From an uncultured Erythrobacter sp. (GTDB taxonomy: Bacteria > Pseudomonadota > Alphaproteobacteria > Sphingomonadales > Sphingomonadaceae), in NCBI GenBank assembly GCA_947499095.1, contig CANMMR010000012.1:1-46150 (forward strand): a stretch of DNA of 46,150 nucleotides, in the 5' to 3' direction. Positions 33,095 to 41,871 of this stretch are shown in pieces (within the stretch, counting starts at the first letter, position 1; the number at the start of each line of letters is the position of its first letter). The translations under genes and the position numbers were made by a program. The notes beneath the pieces were generated by a model that worked only from the letters and a program-made list of their open reading frames with translations, searched no databases and was not told the origin of the DNA.

Positions 33095-33168
33095 CTCGCG
33101 TCACCCATGTCGCTTGCGCGCAAGCCGCCCGCTTGCCGCGCCGGAACCTTGGCTATAAGCGCATCGCG

Positions 33169-34185
33169 ATGAAGAATTACACAAGAACGACCGGCCTGAT
33201 GCAACGCGGCATCGACTTCCTCGGCAGCGAGACCGCGATCCTGTGCGGCGCGATGAGCTGGGTGTCGGAGCGCAATCTGGTCTCCGCCATCTCCAATGCG
33301 GGCGGCTTCGGCGTGATCGCCTGCGGGGCGATGGACCCGGATCTGCTCGACAAGGAGATCGCTGCGACCAAGGCGCTCACCGACAAGCCGTTCGGCGTGA
33401 ACCTCATCACCATGCACCCGCAATTGTTCGATCTCATCGAGGTCTGCGGGAAGCACGGCGTGGGCCATGTCGTGCTTGCGGGCGGAATCCCGCCCAAGGG
33501 CAGCGTCGAGGCGATCAAGGGCGGTGCCAACCCGGCCAAGGTCATCTGTTTCGCCCCGACGCTCGCCCTGGCGAAGAAGCTGCTCCGCTCGGGCGCGGAC
33601 GCACTCGTCATCGAAGGGATGGAAGCGGGCGGCCACATCGGCCCCGTCTCGACCAGCGTGCTGGCGCAGGAAATGCTGCCCGAACTGGCCGAGGAGCATT
33701 TGATCTTCGTCGCCGGGGGGATCGGGCGAGGGCACGCGATCGCAGGCTATCTGGAGATGGGCGCGGCGGGCGTCCAGCTCGGCACGCGCTTCGCCTGTGC
33801 GACGGAGAGCATCGCGCATGCCGATTTCAAGAAGGCCTTTTTCCGCGCCAGTGCCCGCGACGCCGTCGCCAGCGTGCAGGTCGATGCGCGGCTGCCGGTG
33901 ATCCCGGTGCGTGCGCTGAAGAACAAGGGCACCGAGGAATTCACCGCCAAGCAGCGCGAAGTCGCCGCTGTGCTCGACCGCGAGGAGATCGCGATGGCGG
34001 AGGCGCAGCTCCAGATAGAGCATTACTGGGCCGGCGCCCTGCGCCGCGCGGTGATCGACGGCGATGTCGAGAACGGCAGCCTGATGGCCGGCCAGTCGGT
34101 GGGCATGCTGAAGGAAGAGGAACCGGTCGCAACCATCATCGACAAGCTGATGGCGCAGAGCGAGGACGCGCTTACGCGCCGCTGA
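33169..34185 (+). CDS. Nitronate monooxygenase/FabK-like flavoprotein
   Basis: A 338-residue TIM-barrel FMN enzyme of the 2-nitropropane dioxygenase family. Visible motifs: ILCGAMSWVSERNLVSAISN, AGGFGVIACGAM, KPFGVNL, ADALVIEGMEAGGHIGPVS (conserved catalytic-region HG-type loop), VAGGIGRGHAIAGYLEMGAA and GVQLGTRFACATES. It could oxidise nitronates or act as an enoyl-ACP reductase (FabK type); the sequence alone does not decide. ATG 33169 is chosen because the product then starts MKNYTRTTGLMQRGIDFLGS, as in relatives; the open frame extends to 33079. The next gene starts five bases after its stop, so they form a likely operon. Confidence 0.92.
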   Translation: MKNYTRTTGLMQRGIDFLGSETAILCGAMSWVSERNLVSAISNAGGFGVIACGAMDPDLLDKEIAATKALTDKPFGVNLITMHPQLFDLIEVCGKHGVGHVVLAGGIPPKGSVEAIKGGANPAKVICFAPTLALAKKLLRSGADALVIEGMEAGGHIGPVSTSVLAQEMLPELAEEHLIFVAGGIGRGHAIAGYLEMGAAGVQLGTRFACATESIAHADFKKAFFRASARDAVASVQVDARLPVIPVRALKNKGTEEFTAKQREVAAVLDREEIAMAEAQLQIEHYWAGALRRAVIDGDVENGSLMAGQSVGMLKEEEPVATIIDKLMAQSEDALTRR

Positions 34186-34190
34186 TCCGC

Positions 34191-34508
34191 ATGGAAATCC
34201 GCCGCCTGGATGTGGACGTGTCCATCTATCGCAACCGGATCCAGGTGAGCGACCGCACCACCGGCAAGTTCGTCGACCAGACGGCACAGCATGCCTTCTC
34301 GTCCGACAGCTCGCTGATCGCCAATACACGATTCCTGGAAGACACGATCGTCCGCGCCATCCGGCAACTTCTGGTCGGCGGCTTTTCGCTGAAAGACCCC
34401 ATTGCGCATGTGGTCGCGACCGAATTGCCCTTGTCGCCGAGCCAGAAGGAGGTTGTCGCCTGCGCCCTGCGCGAAGCAGGTATGCGCGAGGTCGTGTTCG
34501 ACGTCTAG
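34191..34508 (+). CDS. Small protein of unknown function
   Basis: The 105-residue product begins MEIRRLDVDVSIYRNRIQVS and ends LREAGMREVVFDV. I do not recognise a named family with certainty. The order of elements (a beta-strand-like start, FLEDTIVRAIRQLLVGGF, then AHVVATELPLSPSQKEVVAC and AGMREVVF) faintly resembles the first actin-fold subdomain of MreB-like proteins, where a helix is followed by a strand and an ExxAGAREV-type helix-strand end. It starts five bases after the monooxygenase-like gene and is probably co-transcribed. Confidence 0.75.
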   Translation: MEIRRLDVDVSIYRNRIQVSDRTTGKFVDQTAQHAFSSDSSLIANTRFLEDTIVRAIRQLLVGGFSLKDPIAHVVATELPLSPSQKEVVACALREAGMREVVFDV

Positions 34509-34534
34509 CAAATCGACCTGCGCGGCAATGACCC

Positions 34535-34552
34535 CTGTCACGCTATCGTCAC
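34535..34552 (+). promoter_or_regulatory. Pho-box-like site upstream of the PhoX-type gene
   Basis: CTGTCAC (34535-34541), four bases, then TCGTCAC (34546-34552) matches the 7-4-7 layout of PhoB-binding Pho boxes, whose repeats resemble CTGTCAT. It lies about 40 bp upstream of the phosphatase start, where PhoB replaces the -35 box. The link to PhoB is inferred from pattern plus the phosphatase downstream. Confidence 0.6.
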
Positions 34553-34592
34553 CTGTGGCAGCAAAGGCATGACCGACCAAAAGGACCGCATC

Positions 34593-35990
34593 ATGACCAT
34601 CGACCGCCGCAACCTTCTCAAGACCTCCAGCGCCGCCTTCGTCGCCTTCGCCGCGCTCGGCTCGGGCAGCCTTACCCGCGCCTACAGCGCCAATCTCGGC
34701 AAGCGGCTGGTGCCCGATCCGCAGGGCCTGCTCGATCTGCCCGACGGTTTCTCCTATCGCCTGCTGACGCAGACCGGCAAGCTCATGAGCGACGGGTTCG
34801 CCACGCCCGGCCGGCCCGACGGTATGGGCTGTTTCGCGCATCCGACGATGGCGAACCACTGGGTCTTGGTGCGCAATCACGAAAATTGGGCCAATATCGA
34901 TCATGGCCACCCCTTCACCGATGCATCGAAGGGTTTGGCGGAGTTCGATGCGGCCCGCATCTACGACGCGCGGCGGGAGGGTGATCCGTTCTTCGGCGGC
35001 ACGACCAATGTCGTCATCGATGCGGCCTCGGGCGAAGTCGTGCGCGACAACATCTCGCTTCTCGGCACTGCGGCGAATTGCTCGGGCGGAACGACGCCAT
35101 GGGGCAGCTGGCTGACCTGCGAGGAGCAGCCGCTCAAGGTCGGTGAAGAGGACGCGCAGCGGGCCCACGGCTTCGTCTTCGAAGTGCCTGCCGGTGCCAC
35201 TGGTCCGGTCGATCCCGTCCCGCTGACCGCCATGGGCCGCTTCGCCCATGAAGCGGTGTCGGTCGATCCCGAAAGCGGCATCGTCTATCTGACCGAGGAC
35301 GACCGCGAAGGGCTGTTCTATCGCTTCATCCCGAACGAGCGCGGCAATCTCGCTGCGGGCGGGCGCTTGCAGGCGCTGGCAATCGACGGTCGTGACAGCG
35401 CGGACACGCGCAACTATGCGCGCGACTGGAGCCGTGGTTCGGCCGAGCGGATCGAGGCGGGGCAGGCGATGCCCGTTCGCTGGATCGATCTCGACGATGT
35501 CGAATCGCCCGAGGGTGACCTGCGCAAGCGCGGCTTCGCGGCAGGCGCGGCGATGTTCACGCGCGGGGAAGGGCTTGCCTACGGTTCGCGCGGCGACGGC
35601 CAGAGCGCGCATTTCTTCAACTGCACCGAGGGCGGCCCCAATCACACCGGGCAGGTCTGGCAGCTCGCGCCGGGCAGGGACGGCGCGGCGGACATGTTGA
35701 CGCTCGTCTATGAAAGCCTGGGAGCCGATACGCTCGACCTGTGCGACAATCTTGCGGTCACGCCGTGGGGCGACCTGATGATCTGCGAGGACGGGCGCGG
35801 CGACAACTACCTGCGCGGCCTCACGCCCGACGGCACGATCTACGATTTCGCCCGCAATGCGCACGAGGACAGCGCCGAATTCTGCGGCGCGTGCTTCTCG
35901 CCCGACGGCACCACGCTGTTCGTCAACGTGCAGGAGCCCGGCTTCACCTATGCCATCACTGGCCCGTGGGAGAGCCTGCGCAGCGCCTGA
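34593..35990 (+). CDS. phoX: PhoX-type alkaline phosphatase (DUF839)
   Basis: Secreted calcium/iron-dependent phosphatase that releases phosphate from organic esters. The 465-residue product has a Tat signal: DRRNLLKTSSAAFVAFAALG (R5, R6). The DUF839 signature is present: NCSGGTTPWGSWLTCEE (about residues 160-180), RFAHEAVSVDPESG, YLTEDDREGLFYRFIP, and the C-terminal CDNLAVTPWGDLMICEDGRG and FCGACFSPDGTTLFVNVQEP. ATG 34593 is preferred to 34569 because AAGGA lies seven bases before it and the twin Arg falls in the right place. A Pho-box-like site lies upstream. Length is shorter than the longest PhoX proteins but usual for this subgroup. Specific substrates unknown. Confidence 0.9.
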   Translation: MTIDRRNLLKTSSAAFVAFAALGSGSLTRAYSANLGKRLVPDPQGLLDLPDGFSYRLLTQTGKLMSDGFATPGRPDGMGCFAHPTMANHWVLVRNHENWANIDHGHPFTDASKGLAEFDAARIYDARREGDPFFGGTTNVVIDAASGEVVRDNISLLGTAANCSGGTTPWGSWLTCEEQPLKVGEEDAQRAHGFVFEVPAGATGPVDPVPLTAMGRFAHEAVSVDPESGIVYLTEDDREGLFYRFIPNERGNLAAGGRLQALAIDGRDSADTRNYARDWSRGSAERIEAGQAMPVRWIDLDDVESPEGDLRKRGFAAGAAMFTRGEGLAYGSRGDGQSAHFFNCTEGGPNHTGQVWQLAPGRDGAADMLTLVYESLGADTLDLCDNLAVTPWGDLMICEDGRGDNYLRGLTPDGTIYDFARNAHEDSAEFCGACFSPDGTTLFVNVQEPGFTYAITGPWESLRSA

Positions 35991-36221
35991 CTGCAGTGGT
36001 GTCCTGGACCACCGAAGCGGCGCTTTTGGAAAACTGCGTTGCGCCGTGAAAATGCGCCGATTCAATGTGTTATCCCGAAGTTCGCGCCGCGGCCTGTCAC
36101 CTTTCGCATGTCTGGCGTGCGAGGTGGGAAAAGCAGCGCGAACATCGCGAATCCGTGAAAGGGCGTAGACCATCCATCCGGCATGCACCGGGCGAAGGGC
36201 TGTAGGAAAGCGCGGGTTGGT
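35991..36221. other. Intergenic region between convergent phoX and the PQQ dehydrogenase gene
   Basis: No gene is supported. A weak hairpin GTGGT (35996-36000) with ACCAC (36008-36012) lies just after the phoX stop, too short to call a terminator. The rest shows no clear signal. Confidence 0.3.
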
Positions 36222-38387
36222 CTAGCGCCGCGCCACCCGGTCCCGTGCCAGCTGCGCCTCCATCGCCTTGTCCTCGTTGGCGCGCTTGATCACGTATTCG
36301 CGGATCGCTTGCATTTCCTCCTTGGAGAGCGAGTCGGCGAAGCTGGCCATGCCATTTTCCTTCAGCGCTCCGTCATGGACGATCTGCAGCCATGCCGCCG
36401 GATTCTCCAACGCGCCCGAGCGGCGCAGATCCGGCAGAACGGTCGATCCGACCGCGCCCGGAGCGTGGCACACGGCACAATAGCGGGCGTATTTCTCGCG
36501 CCCGAGCTCGATCGTCGCGGCGCTCGCGCGGCTTGGCGGCGGGTCGAGCGGGGCGCGGGCCAGTGTCGGCGCTTCGGGCAGGGTGCCGGTGCCGCCCAGG
36601 TTGAATACCAGCAGGCGGCTGATGTTGCGCACCGGCTTCATCTGGTCGATCAGCGTGCCGTCGGCGCTCAATGCGAAGGCACCACCCCAACCGGCCAGTA
36701 CCGCGACATATTGTTCGCCATTGACGGTATAGGTGATGGGCGGGGCGACGACGCCGGTTTGTGCAGCGAAGCTCCACAGCTTGTCGCCCGTCGCGCTGTC
36801 ATAGGCGGCAAATTCGCTGCCCGAGTTGCCCTGGAACACCAACCCGCCGCCGGTGGCGAGCACGCCGCCGTTCCACGGGCCGGGATGTTCGACGGTCCAT
36901 TTGGCTTCCTGATTGACCGGGTCCCAGGCCATCAACTTGCCGGTAATCGTGCCTTGTACCTCGCGGCGGATGCCGAGATCGGGCGGCAGGTCGCCTGCGC
37001 CGAGATCGAAGCCGACGTTGAAGCCACGCGCACGGTCGGGCTTCCAGTCCGCTTCGGGGGCGTAGAGCATCGCCGCCTCGAAGGCCGGGATGTAGACGAG
37101 GTTCTCGTCCGGGCTGTAGGCCATCGGATGCCAGTTATGCCCGCCGAGCGGCCCCGGCATGACCAGCGCCGGTTCGCCCGTCACGTCGATACGGGTTTCC
37201 GGGTTCATGATCGGCCGCCCGTTCTCGTCCATGCCGGTCGACCAGTTGAGCGGGATGTAGGGCTCGGCGCTGATGAATTCGCCGATCGCGCGGTCGAGTA
37301 CGTAGAAATAACCGTTCTTGGGTGCCTGCATGAGGACCTGCCGCTCGCGCCCGTCGATCTCCATGTCGGCGAGGACGATGTGCTGCGTGGCGGTGTAGTC
37401 CCAGGTCTCGCCCGGAGTGGTCTGGTAGTGCCAGACATACTCGCCCGTATCGGGCCGGATCGCGACGATGCTGGAGAGGTAAAGATTGTCGCCTTCGCCC
37501 GTGCCGTCTGCCCCGGGGCTGCGATAGGCACGGTTCCAGGGGCTGCCGTTACCGACGCCGAAATAGAGCAGGTCCAGTTCGGGATCGTAGGCCATCGAAT
37601 CCCACACAGTGCCCCCGCCGCCGATGCTTTCCTCGCCGTAAAGCGTGTCGCCCGACCAGGTTTCCGCCGCGGCCTTGAGATACTCCGGCTCCGCCTCGCG
37701 GTCCTCGCCGCCGGGAACGGTGTAGAAGCGCCACAGCTCCTCGCCATCGGCAGCGTCGTAGGCGGCGATATATCCGCGCACACCGAATTCCGCGCCGCCA
37801 TTGCCGATCAGCACCTTGCCGTCGATCACGCGCGGCGCGCCGGTGATGGTATAGCTGGCGTCCTGATCGACCGTGACTTTCTCCCACGCCACCTCGCCCG
37901 TATCGCGATCGAGCGCGACCAGTCGTCCGTCGAGCGTCCCGAGGAACAGGTGCTCGCCCCATGCCGCCAGCCCGCGATTGACCACGTCGCAGCAGGCCTT
38001 CACGCCGGTTTCGCCGGGCACTTGCGGATCGTAGCTCCATAGCGGTTCGCCGGTGGCAGCATCGAAGGCGAAGACCTTGCTCCACGCGCTGGTGACGTAG
38101 AGCTTGCCGTCCATGACCAGCGGTGTCGCTTCCTGCCCACGCGCCGTATCCATATCCGCGAACCAGGCGAGGCCGAGATCGCCCACGCTGTCGCGATCGA
38201 CCTGCGTAAGCGGCGAATAGCGCTGCTCTGCATAAGTGCCGCCATGGGTGATCCAGTTGGCCGGATCCTGCCCTGCATTTACCAGGCGGATATTGTCGAT
38301 GCCGCCCTCCGGCACCTCTTCCGCACCGAGATTGCACGCTCCAAGCGATAGCGCGGCCAGCGCCGCCAGCACGATCCTCGTCATCAT
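36222..38387 (-). CDS. PQQ-dependent alcohol dehydrogenase with cytochrome c domain (type II quinohemoprotein)
   Basis: Oxidises primary alcohols in the periplasm and passes electrons from PQQ to a heme c domain. The 721-residue product starts with a lipoprotein signal ending LSLGAC (C18), so it is probably membrane-anchored on its outer side. The eight-bladed propeller includes ITHGGTYAEQRYSPLTQVDR, the vicinal Cys pair C132-C133 (GVKACCDVVNRG), TWDYTATQHIVLADM and GGHNWHPMAYSPDENLVYIP. The C-terminal domain has the heme motif CAVCH (C637-H641) and a likely axial Met near 680 (NGMASF). GGGGAG precedes the start; the second ATG (38384) has better spacing. No PQQ synthesis genes are in the window. 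Confidence 0.95.
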   Translation of the reverse strand: MMTRIVLAALAALSLGACNLGAEEVPEGGIDNIRLVNAGQDPANWITHGGTYAEQRYSPLTQVDRDSVGDLGLAWFADMDTARGQEATPLVMDGKLYVTSAWSKVFAFDAATGEPLWSYDPQVPGETGVKACCDVVNRGLAAWGEHLFLGTLDGRLVALDRDTGEVAWEKVTVDQDASYTITGAPRVIDGKVLIGNGGAEFGVRGYIAAYDAADGEELWRFYTVPGGEDREAEPEYLKAAAETWSGDTLYGEESIGGGGTVWDSMAYDPELDLLYFGVGNGSPWNRAYRSPGADGTGEGDNLYLSSIVAIRPDTGEYVWHYQTTPGETWDYTATQHIVLADMEIDGRERQVLMQAPKNGYFYVLDRAIGEFISAEPYIPLNWSTGMDENGRPIMNPETRIDVTGEPALVMPGPLGGHNWHPMAYSPDENLVYIPAFEAAMLYAPEADWKPDRARGFNVGFDLGAGDLPPDLGIRREVQGTITGKLMAWDPVNQEAKWTVEHPGPWNGGVLATGGGLVFQGNSGSEFAAYDSATGDKLWSFAAQTGVVAPPITYTVNGEQYVAVLAGWGGAFALSADGTLIDQMKPVRNISRLLVFNLGGTGTLPEAPTLARAPLDPPPSRASAATIELGREKYARYCAVCHAPGAVGSTVLPDLRRSGALENPAAWLQIVHDGALKENGMASFADSLSKEEMQAIREYVIKRANEDKAMEAQLARDRVARR

Positions 38388-38508
38388 CCTCTCCCCTGGC
38401 GACTATCGGTCGCTCTATGAAACCTATCCTGCATCGAAGTCGTGGGCTTGTCCATCGCCCAATCGCAGGTAGGATGTGCAGCGGACGGGAAGCTGGAGAG
38501 ACCCAAAT

Positions 38509-39381
38509 ATGTGCGACCGCGAAGACCTTGCCCGCTGGGCCAAGACCACCCTCAGCCGCCGGGGCTTCGGCGCCGGCGCACTGGCAGGTGCTGCAATGGC
38601 CTGTGCACCGATGGACAATGCGGCGACCGGAGCAGACACGCCTGCGGGCTCAGTCACCAGCCGCCCGGTCAGCTTCCGCACGCCCGACGGCACGCTCGAC
38701 GGCGAATTCTTCGCGGCCAGCGGTACTTCTCGGCCGGGCGTCGTCATGTGGCCCGATATCGCCGGTGTGCGCCCGGCCAAGCGGCAGATGGCGCAGCGAC
38801 TGGCGGAAGCAGGCTATGCCGTGCTGCTCGCCAATCCTTACTATCGCGACGTCGCCGGGCAGCAGTTCGAGGATTTCGCAACTTTCGCTGGCAGCGGCGG
38901 CTTCGATAAAGTCAAACCGTGGCGCGACAGGTTCACGACCTCCACCAAGCAGATCGACAATCGCGCATGCGCCGAATGGCTGATGACGCAGGCCGAGGTC
39001 GACGGGGATCGCGGGATCGGCGTGCAGGGCTATTGCATGACCGGCAGCTATGCCGTCGTCGCTCCCAGCGCAGACGAACATATTCATGCCGGGGCCAGCT
39101 TCCACGGCGGCGGCCTGGTGACCGACGATCCCTCCAGCCCGCATCGCACTTTGCGCGAGGACGCCCATTACCTGATCGCTATCGCCGAGAACGACGACGA
39201 GAAGGCACCGGGCGACAAGACCGCGCTGCGCCAGGCAGCCGATGCGGCGAACACGACTGCCGAAATCGAGGTCTATCCTGCCGATCACGGCTGGTGCGTC
39301 CTCGACTCGCCATCTTACAACGAGGTGCAGGCAGAGCGGGCCTGGGCGAACCTGCTGGCGATGTACGCCGACGTCCTGTGA
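38509..39381 (+). CDS. Exported dienelactone-hydrolase-family protein (Tat lipoprotein)
   Basis: An alpha/beta hydrolase of the dienelactone hydrolase family, 290 residues. The N terminus has a twin-Arg motif (SRRGFGAG, R17-R18) and a lipobox AMAC (C32), so it is likely a Tat-exported lipoprotein. The catalytic nucleophile is a Cys in GYCMTGS (C176), the usual GxCxG elbow of the family, and a His is in DHGWC near residue 264. ATG 38509 has GGAGAG about nine bases before it; an earlier in-frame start at 38476 is less likely. The stop overlaps the next start as GTGA, so the two are coupled. Substrate unknown; it is divergent from the PQQ dehydrogenase. Confidence 0.9.
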   Translation: MCDREDLARWAKTTLSRRGFGAGALAGAAMACAPMDNAATGADTPAGSVTSRPVSFRTPDGTLDGEFFAASGTSRPGVVMWPDIAGVRPAKRQMAQRLAEAGYAVLLANPYYRDVAGQQFEDFATFAGSGGFDKVKPWRDRFTTSTKQIDNRACAEWLMTQAEVDGDRGIGVQGYCMTGSYAVVAPSADEHIHAGASFHGGGLVTDDPSSPHRTLREDAHYLIAIAENDDEKAPGDKTALRQAADAANTTAEIEVYPADHGWCVLDSPSYNEVQAERAWANLLAMYADVL

Positions 39382-40637
39382 GGCGACTGTTCGCTCTCGC
39401 GGTGCTTGCCGTCGCTACACTGGGTTCCGCGCAGGAAAGCAAGCCCTTCGCGCCCGATTGCCCGGCAATCGCCGCCACGCTCGACGGCATGGTCGCCGAA
39501 GGACGAACGGTGGGCGCATCCACACTGGTCTACAAGGATGGCGAAGAGGCCTGCTTTGCCGTTGCAGGCGATGCCGAGCGCGAAACGAGCCGTCCTTTCG
39601 CACGCGATACGCTGGTCCAGATATTCTCCATGACCAAGCCGGTCACCGGCGTCGCGCTGATTCAGCTATGGGAGCAGGGCAGGTTCCGGCTCGACGACCC
39701 GCTCGAATGGCACCTGCCCGAGTATGCCGAAACGCAGATCCTGGTCGGCGAGGCGGCGAGCGGCGAAGCGATCACGCGCGCCCCGAGGCGCGCAATCACC
39801 GTGCGCGATGTCCTGCGACATACGGCGGGCTTCTCCTATGGCCCCTGGGGCGAGCCGCAGAACGCCGGTGACCGGATCTGGGAACGGCTCGACCCGCTGT
39901 CCGCCGACAAGACCCTGGCGGAGTTTTCCGCGGCCATGGCGCAGGTGCCGCTGCTGCACGATCCCGGCACGCATTGGAGCTATTCCGCCGGCGTCGATGT
40001 GCAGGCGCGGCTGGTAGAGGTGCTTTCCGGCCAGCCCTTCGCGGACTATGTCGCCGAGCATATCTTCGCGCCGCTCGGCATGCAGGACAGCGCCTGGCAA
40101 CGCGACACCACCGACCTGCCGCGGCTTGCGCGCATTTACGTGACGCAGCCCGACGGCTCGCTCGCGCCGATGCCGCGGGAGGAATGGCTCGAGCCGAACT
40201 TCATGGGCAAGCCGATGACGATGGGCGGTTCGGGGATCGTCACCACGGTGGACGATTACATGCGATTTGCTCGCATGCTGCTGGGCGAGGGCACGCTCGA
40301 TGGCGCGCATGTCCTGAAGCCCGCGACGGTGCGCCTGATGGCGACCGACCAGCTCGACCCGGCCATCGCGCCCGAAAACCGCTCTTTCCTGACCGGGAAG
40401 GGCAATGGCGGCTTCGGTTTCGATGTGTTCGTGCGCACCGGCCCGCCGCTCACGCCCGAAGAAGCGCGCGGAAGCGTCGGCGAATTCTACTGGGACGGTT
40501 ATCCCTCGATGCTGTTCTGGATCGATTCGCTCCAGGACATGGCGGTCGTTTTCGCCACGCAGAAGGTCGATTTCGACGGTAGTTTGCACCGAGACATCCG
40601 CGCGGCGGTCTATGGCGCGGAATACGACGGTCGCTGA
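39378..40637 (+). CDS. Exported serine hydrolase, class C beta-lactamase fold
   Basis: The 419-residue product from GTG 39378 has a signal peptide (RRLFALAVLAVATLGSAQES) and the beta-lactamase/EstB fold: SMTKPVT provides the SxxK pair (S84, K87), HTAGFSYG follows near residue 148, and HWSYSAGVD (Y202) matches the Tyr motif with Ala in place of the usual Asn. GNGGFGFDVF and the C-terminal GEFYWDG segment are typical of esterase-like members. I expect an esterase or peptidase rather than an antibiotic resistance enzyme. The start overlaps the dienelactone hydrolase stop as GTGA; coupling explains the weak ribosome-binding site. A stop-to-stop gap of four bases separates it from the next, convergent gene. 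Confidence 0.92.
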   Translation: MRRLFALAVLAVATLGSAQESKPFAPDCPAIAATLDGMVAEGRTVGASTLVYKDGEEACFAVAGDAERETSRPFARDTLVQIFSMTKPVTGVALIQLWEQGRFRLDDPLEWHLPEYAETQILVGEAASGEAITRAPRRAITVRDVLRHTAGFSYGPWGEPQNAGDRIWERLDPLSADKTLAEFSAAMAQVPLLHDPGTHWSYSAGVDVQARLVEVLSGQPFADYVAEHIFAPLGMQDSAWQRDTTDLPRLARIYVTQPDGSLAPMPREEWLEPNFMGKPMTMGGSGIVTTVDDYMRFARMLLGEGTLDGAHVLKPATVRLMATDQLDPAIAPENRSFLTGKGNGGFGFDVFVRTGPPLTPEEARGSVGEFYWDGYPSMLFWIDSLQDMAVVFATQKVDFDGSLHRDIRAAVYGAEYDGR

Positions 40638-40641
40638 GCGG

Positions 40642-41592
40642 TTAGGCGCCCATCAGATCGGTGAAGCGCCCGTGCTTGCGGTAGCGGACCATCCACTTGT
40701 CGAGGAACAGTCCGACCGGCTTGGGCTCGATGCCCAGCTTCGCGAAGCCCGGAAAATCGCCGGAGACGACATTGCCCTGCTGGAGCAGCTTCCACTGGTC
40801 GCTCGACATCGGCGTGCCCGGTAGCGCGGCAAACGCGCCCGAGACGGGATCGGGCATCGGCAGGAAGGTGCGGTTGCGACCCTGTGCAGCAGCGATGCGG
40901 CGGTTGATCTCCATCATGGTGAGCTGTTCCGGCCCACCCAGCTCATAGGTCTTGCCGCCATGCGCCGCCGGGTCTTCGGCGGCGCGAGCGCAGGCTTCGG
41001 CAACATCGTCGACATAGACCAGCTGCAATTTGATGTCGGGCGCAAACACCGGCAGCACCGGAAGGCGCGCAATCAGTCCGCCGAACATATTGAGGAACTC
41101 GTCGTCCTTGCCGAACAGGATCGAGGGGCGCAGGATCGTAGCATTGGGAAAGGCCGCCATGACGCGCTCCTCACCCAGCTTCTTCGCCCCGGCATATGCG
41201 ATCTCGGTGTCCTCGTCGGGCTCCGCCGCAATCGCGCTGACGTGGACGAAAGCGCTCGCGCCTTGGGCCTTGGCTGCCTCGGCCATCCAGCCCGGGCTCT
41301 CGCCCATCAATTTGTAGAGATTGCCCTCGAAGCTGCCGACCAGGTTGACGACCGCATCGGCGCCTTCGATGCAGCGCTCGACGCTCTGCCGGTCGGTCGC
41401 ATCGCAGCGCGCGAATTGCAGCTGGCCGAGATTGGCGAGCGGCTTCAGCGTGAAGGCCTTTTCAGGATTGCGACTGGCGATCCGCACGCGCGCCCCGCGC
41501 TCCAGCATCGCCTGCGCCACGTAATTGCCGATGAAGCCACTGCCGCCCATCAGCACCACGAGCTTGCCGTTCAACGCACTGCTTTTCGCCAT
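40642..41592 (-). CDS. NDUFA9-like NAD(P)-binding protein of complex I family
   Basis: An atypical short-chain dehydrogenase-like protein of 316 residues. The Rossmann motif is GGSGFIGNYVAQAMLERGAR (the variant GxxGxxG), followed by SRNPEKAF and a VNLVGSFEG stretch, then YAGAKKLGEERV in the catalytic-helix position and LRPSILFGKDDEFLNMFGGL. This pattern is typical of bacterial relatives of the mitochondrial complex I assembly subunit NDUFA9, often annotated as NAD-dependent epimerase. ATG 41592 is used; the open frame extends to 41643. Role unknown, perhaps complex I or quinone-related. It precedes the tRNA-Leu. Confidence 0.9.
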   Translation of the reverse strand: MAKSSALNGKLVVLMGGSGFIGNYVAQAMLERGARVRIASRNPEKAFTLKPLANLGQLQFARCDATDRQSVERCIEGADAVVNLVGSFEGNLYKLMGESPGWMAEAAKAQGASAFVHVSAIAAEPDEDTEIAYAGAKKLGEERVMAAFPNATILRPSILFGKDDEFLNMFGGLIARLPVLPVFAPDIKLQLVYVDDVAEACARAAEDPAAHGGKTYELGGPEQLTMMEINRRIAAAQGRNRTFLPMPDPVSGAFAALPGTPMSSDQWKLLQQGNVVSGDFPGFAKLGIEPKPVGLFLDKWMVRYRKHGRFTDLMGA

Positions 41593-41784
41593 CGTTACTG
41601 CCTGTGTCCGGATCGTAAGAATTGTCGCTGCGCCCCTAGCCACAACCCGCGCCGCGCCGCAAGCGTTCCGAGGAGCGCGAGGGCTTCGAGAGCCGTGCGA
41701 TTGCAGTTGACAAGAATCGCCCCCCTTCGCTAGTGGCGCGCTCCTACCCGCGGCCCGGCACAGACGACCGGCTGCCGCATGTGT

Positions 41785-41871
41785 GCCCAGATGGCGGAAT
41801 TGGTAGACGCACCGTCTTCAGGTGGCGGCGCTCGCAAGGGCGTGGAGGTTCGAGTCCTCTTCTGGGCACCA
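41785..41871 (+). tRNA. tRNA-Leu, anticodon CAG
   Basis: The acceptor arm GCCCAGA (41785-41791) pairs with TCTGGGC (41861-41867), then A and an encoded CCA (41869-41871). D-arm GGCGGAATTGGTAGACGC and the T-arm with GGTTCGAGTCC are standard. The anticodon arm has CCGTC / GGCGG with loop TTCAGGT, giving CAG at 41819-41821, and there is the long variable arm expected for tRNA-Leu. The gene faces right; a serine recombinase runs antisense into it from the other side, ending inside the anticodon loop. Confidence 0.95.

Noticed and set aside
25455..36050. Similar strings GCCGCTTTTGGCGAACTGCG (25457) and GGCGCTTTTGGAAAACTGCG (36020) in two intergenic regions
   Set aside because: The match is imperfect, about 20 bases, and only two copies are seen; not enough to claim a repeat family.
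34023..36188. A 721-codon minus-strand frame over the PhoX gene and its neighbour
   Set aside because: Antisense of confident genes with no recognisable domain.
36183..38042. A 619-codon plus-strand frame over the PQQ dehydrogenase gene
   Set aside because: Antisense shadow of a certain gene; residue composition is shadow-like and no ribosome-binding site or motif is seen.
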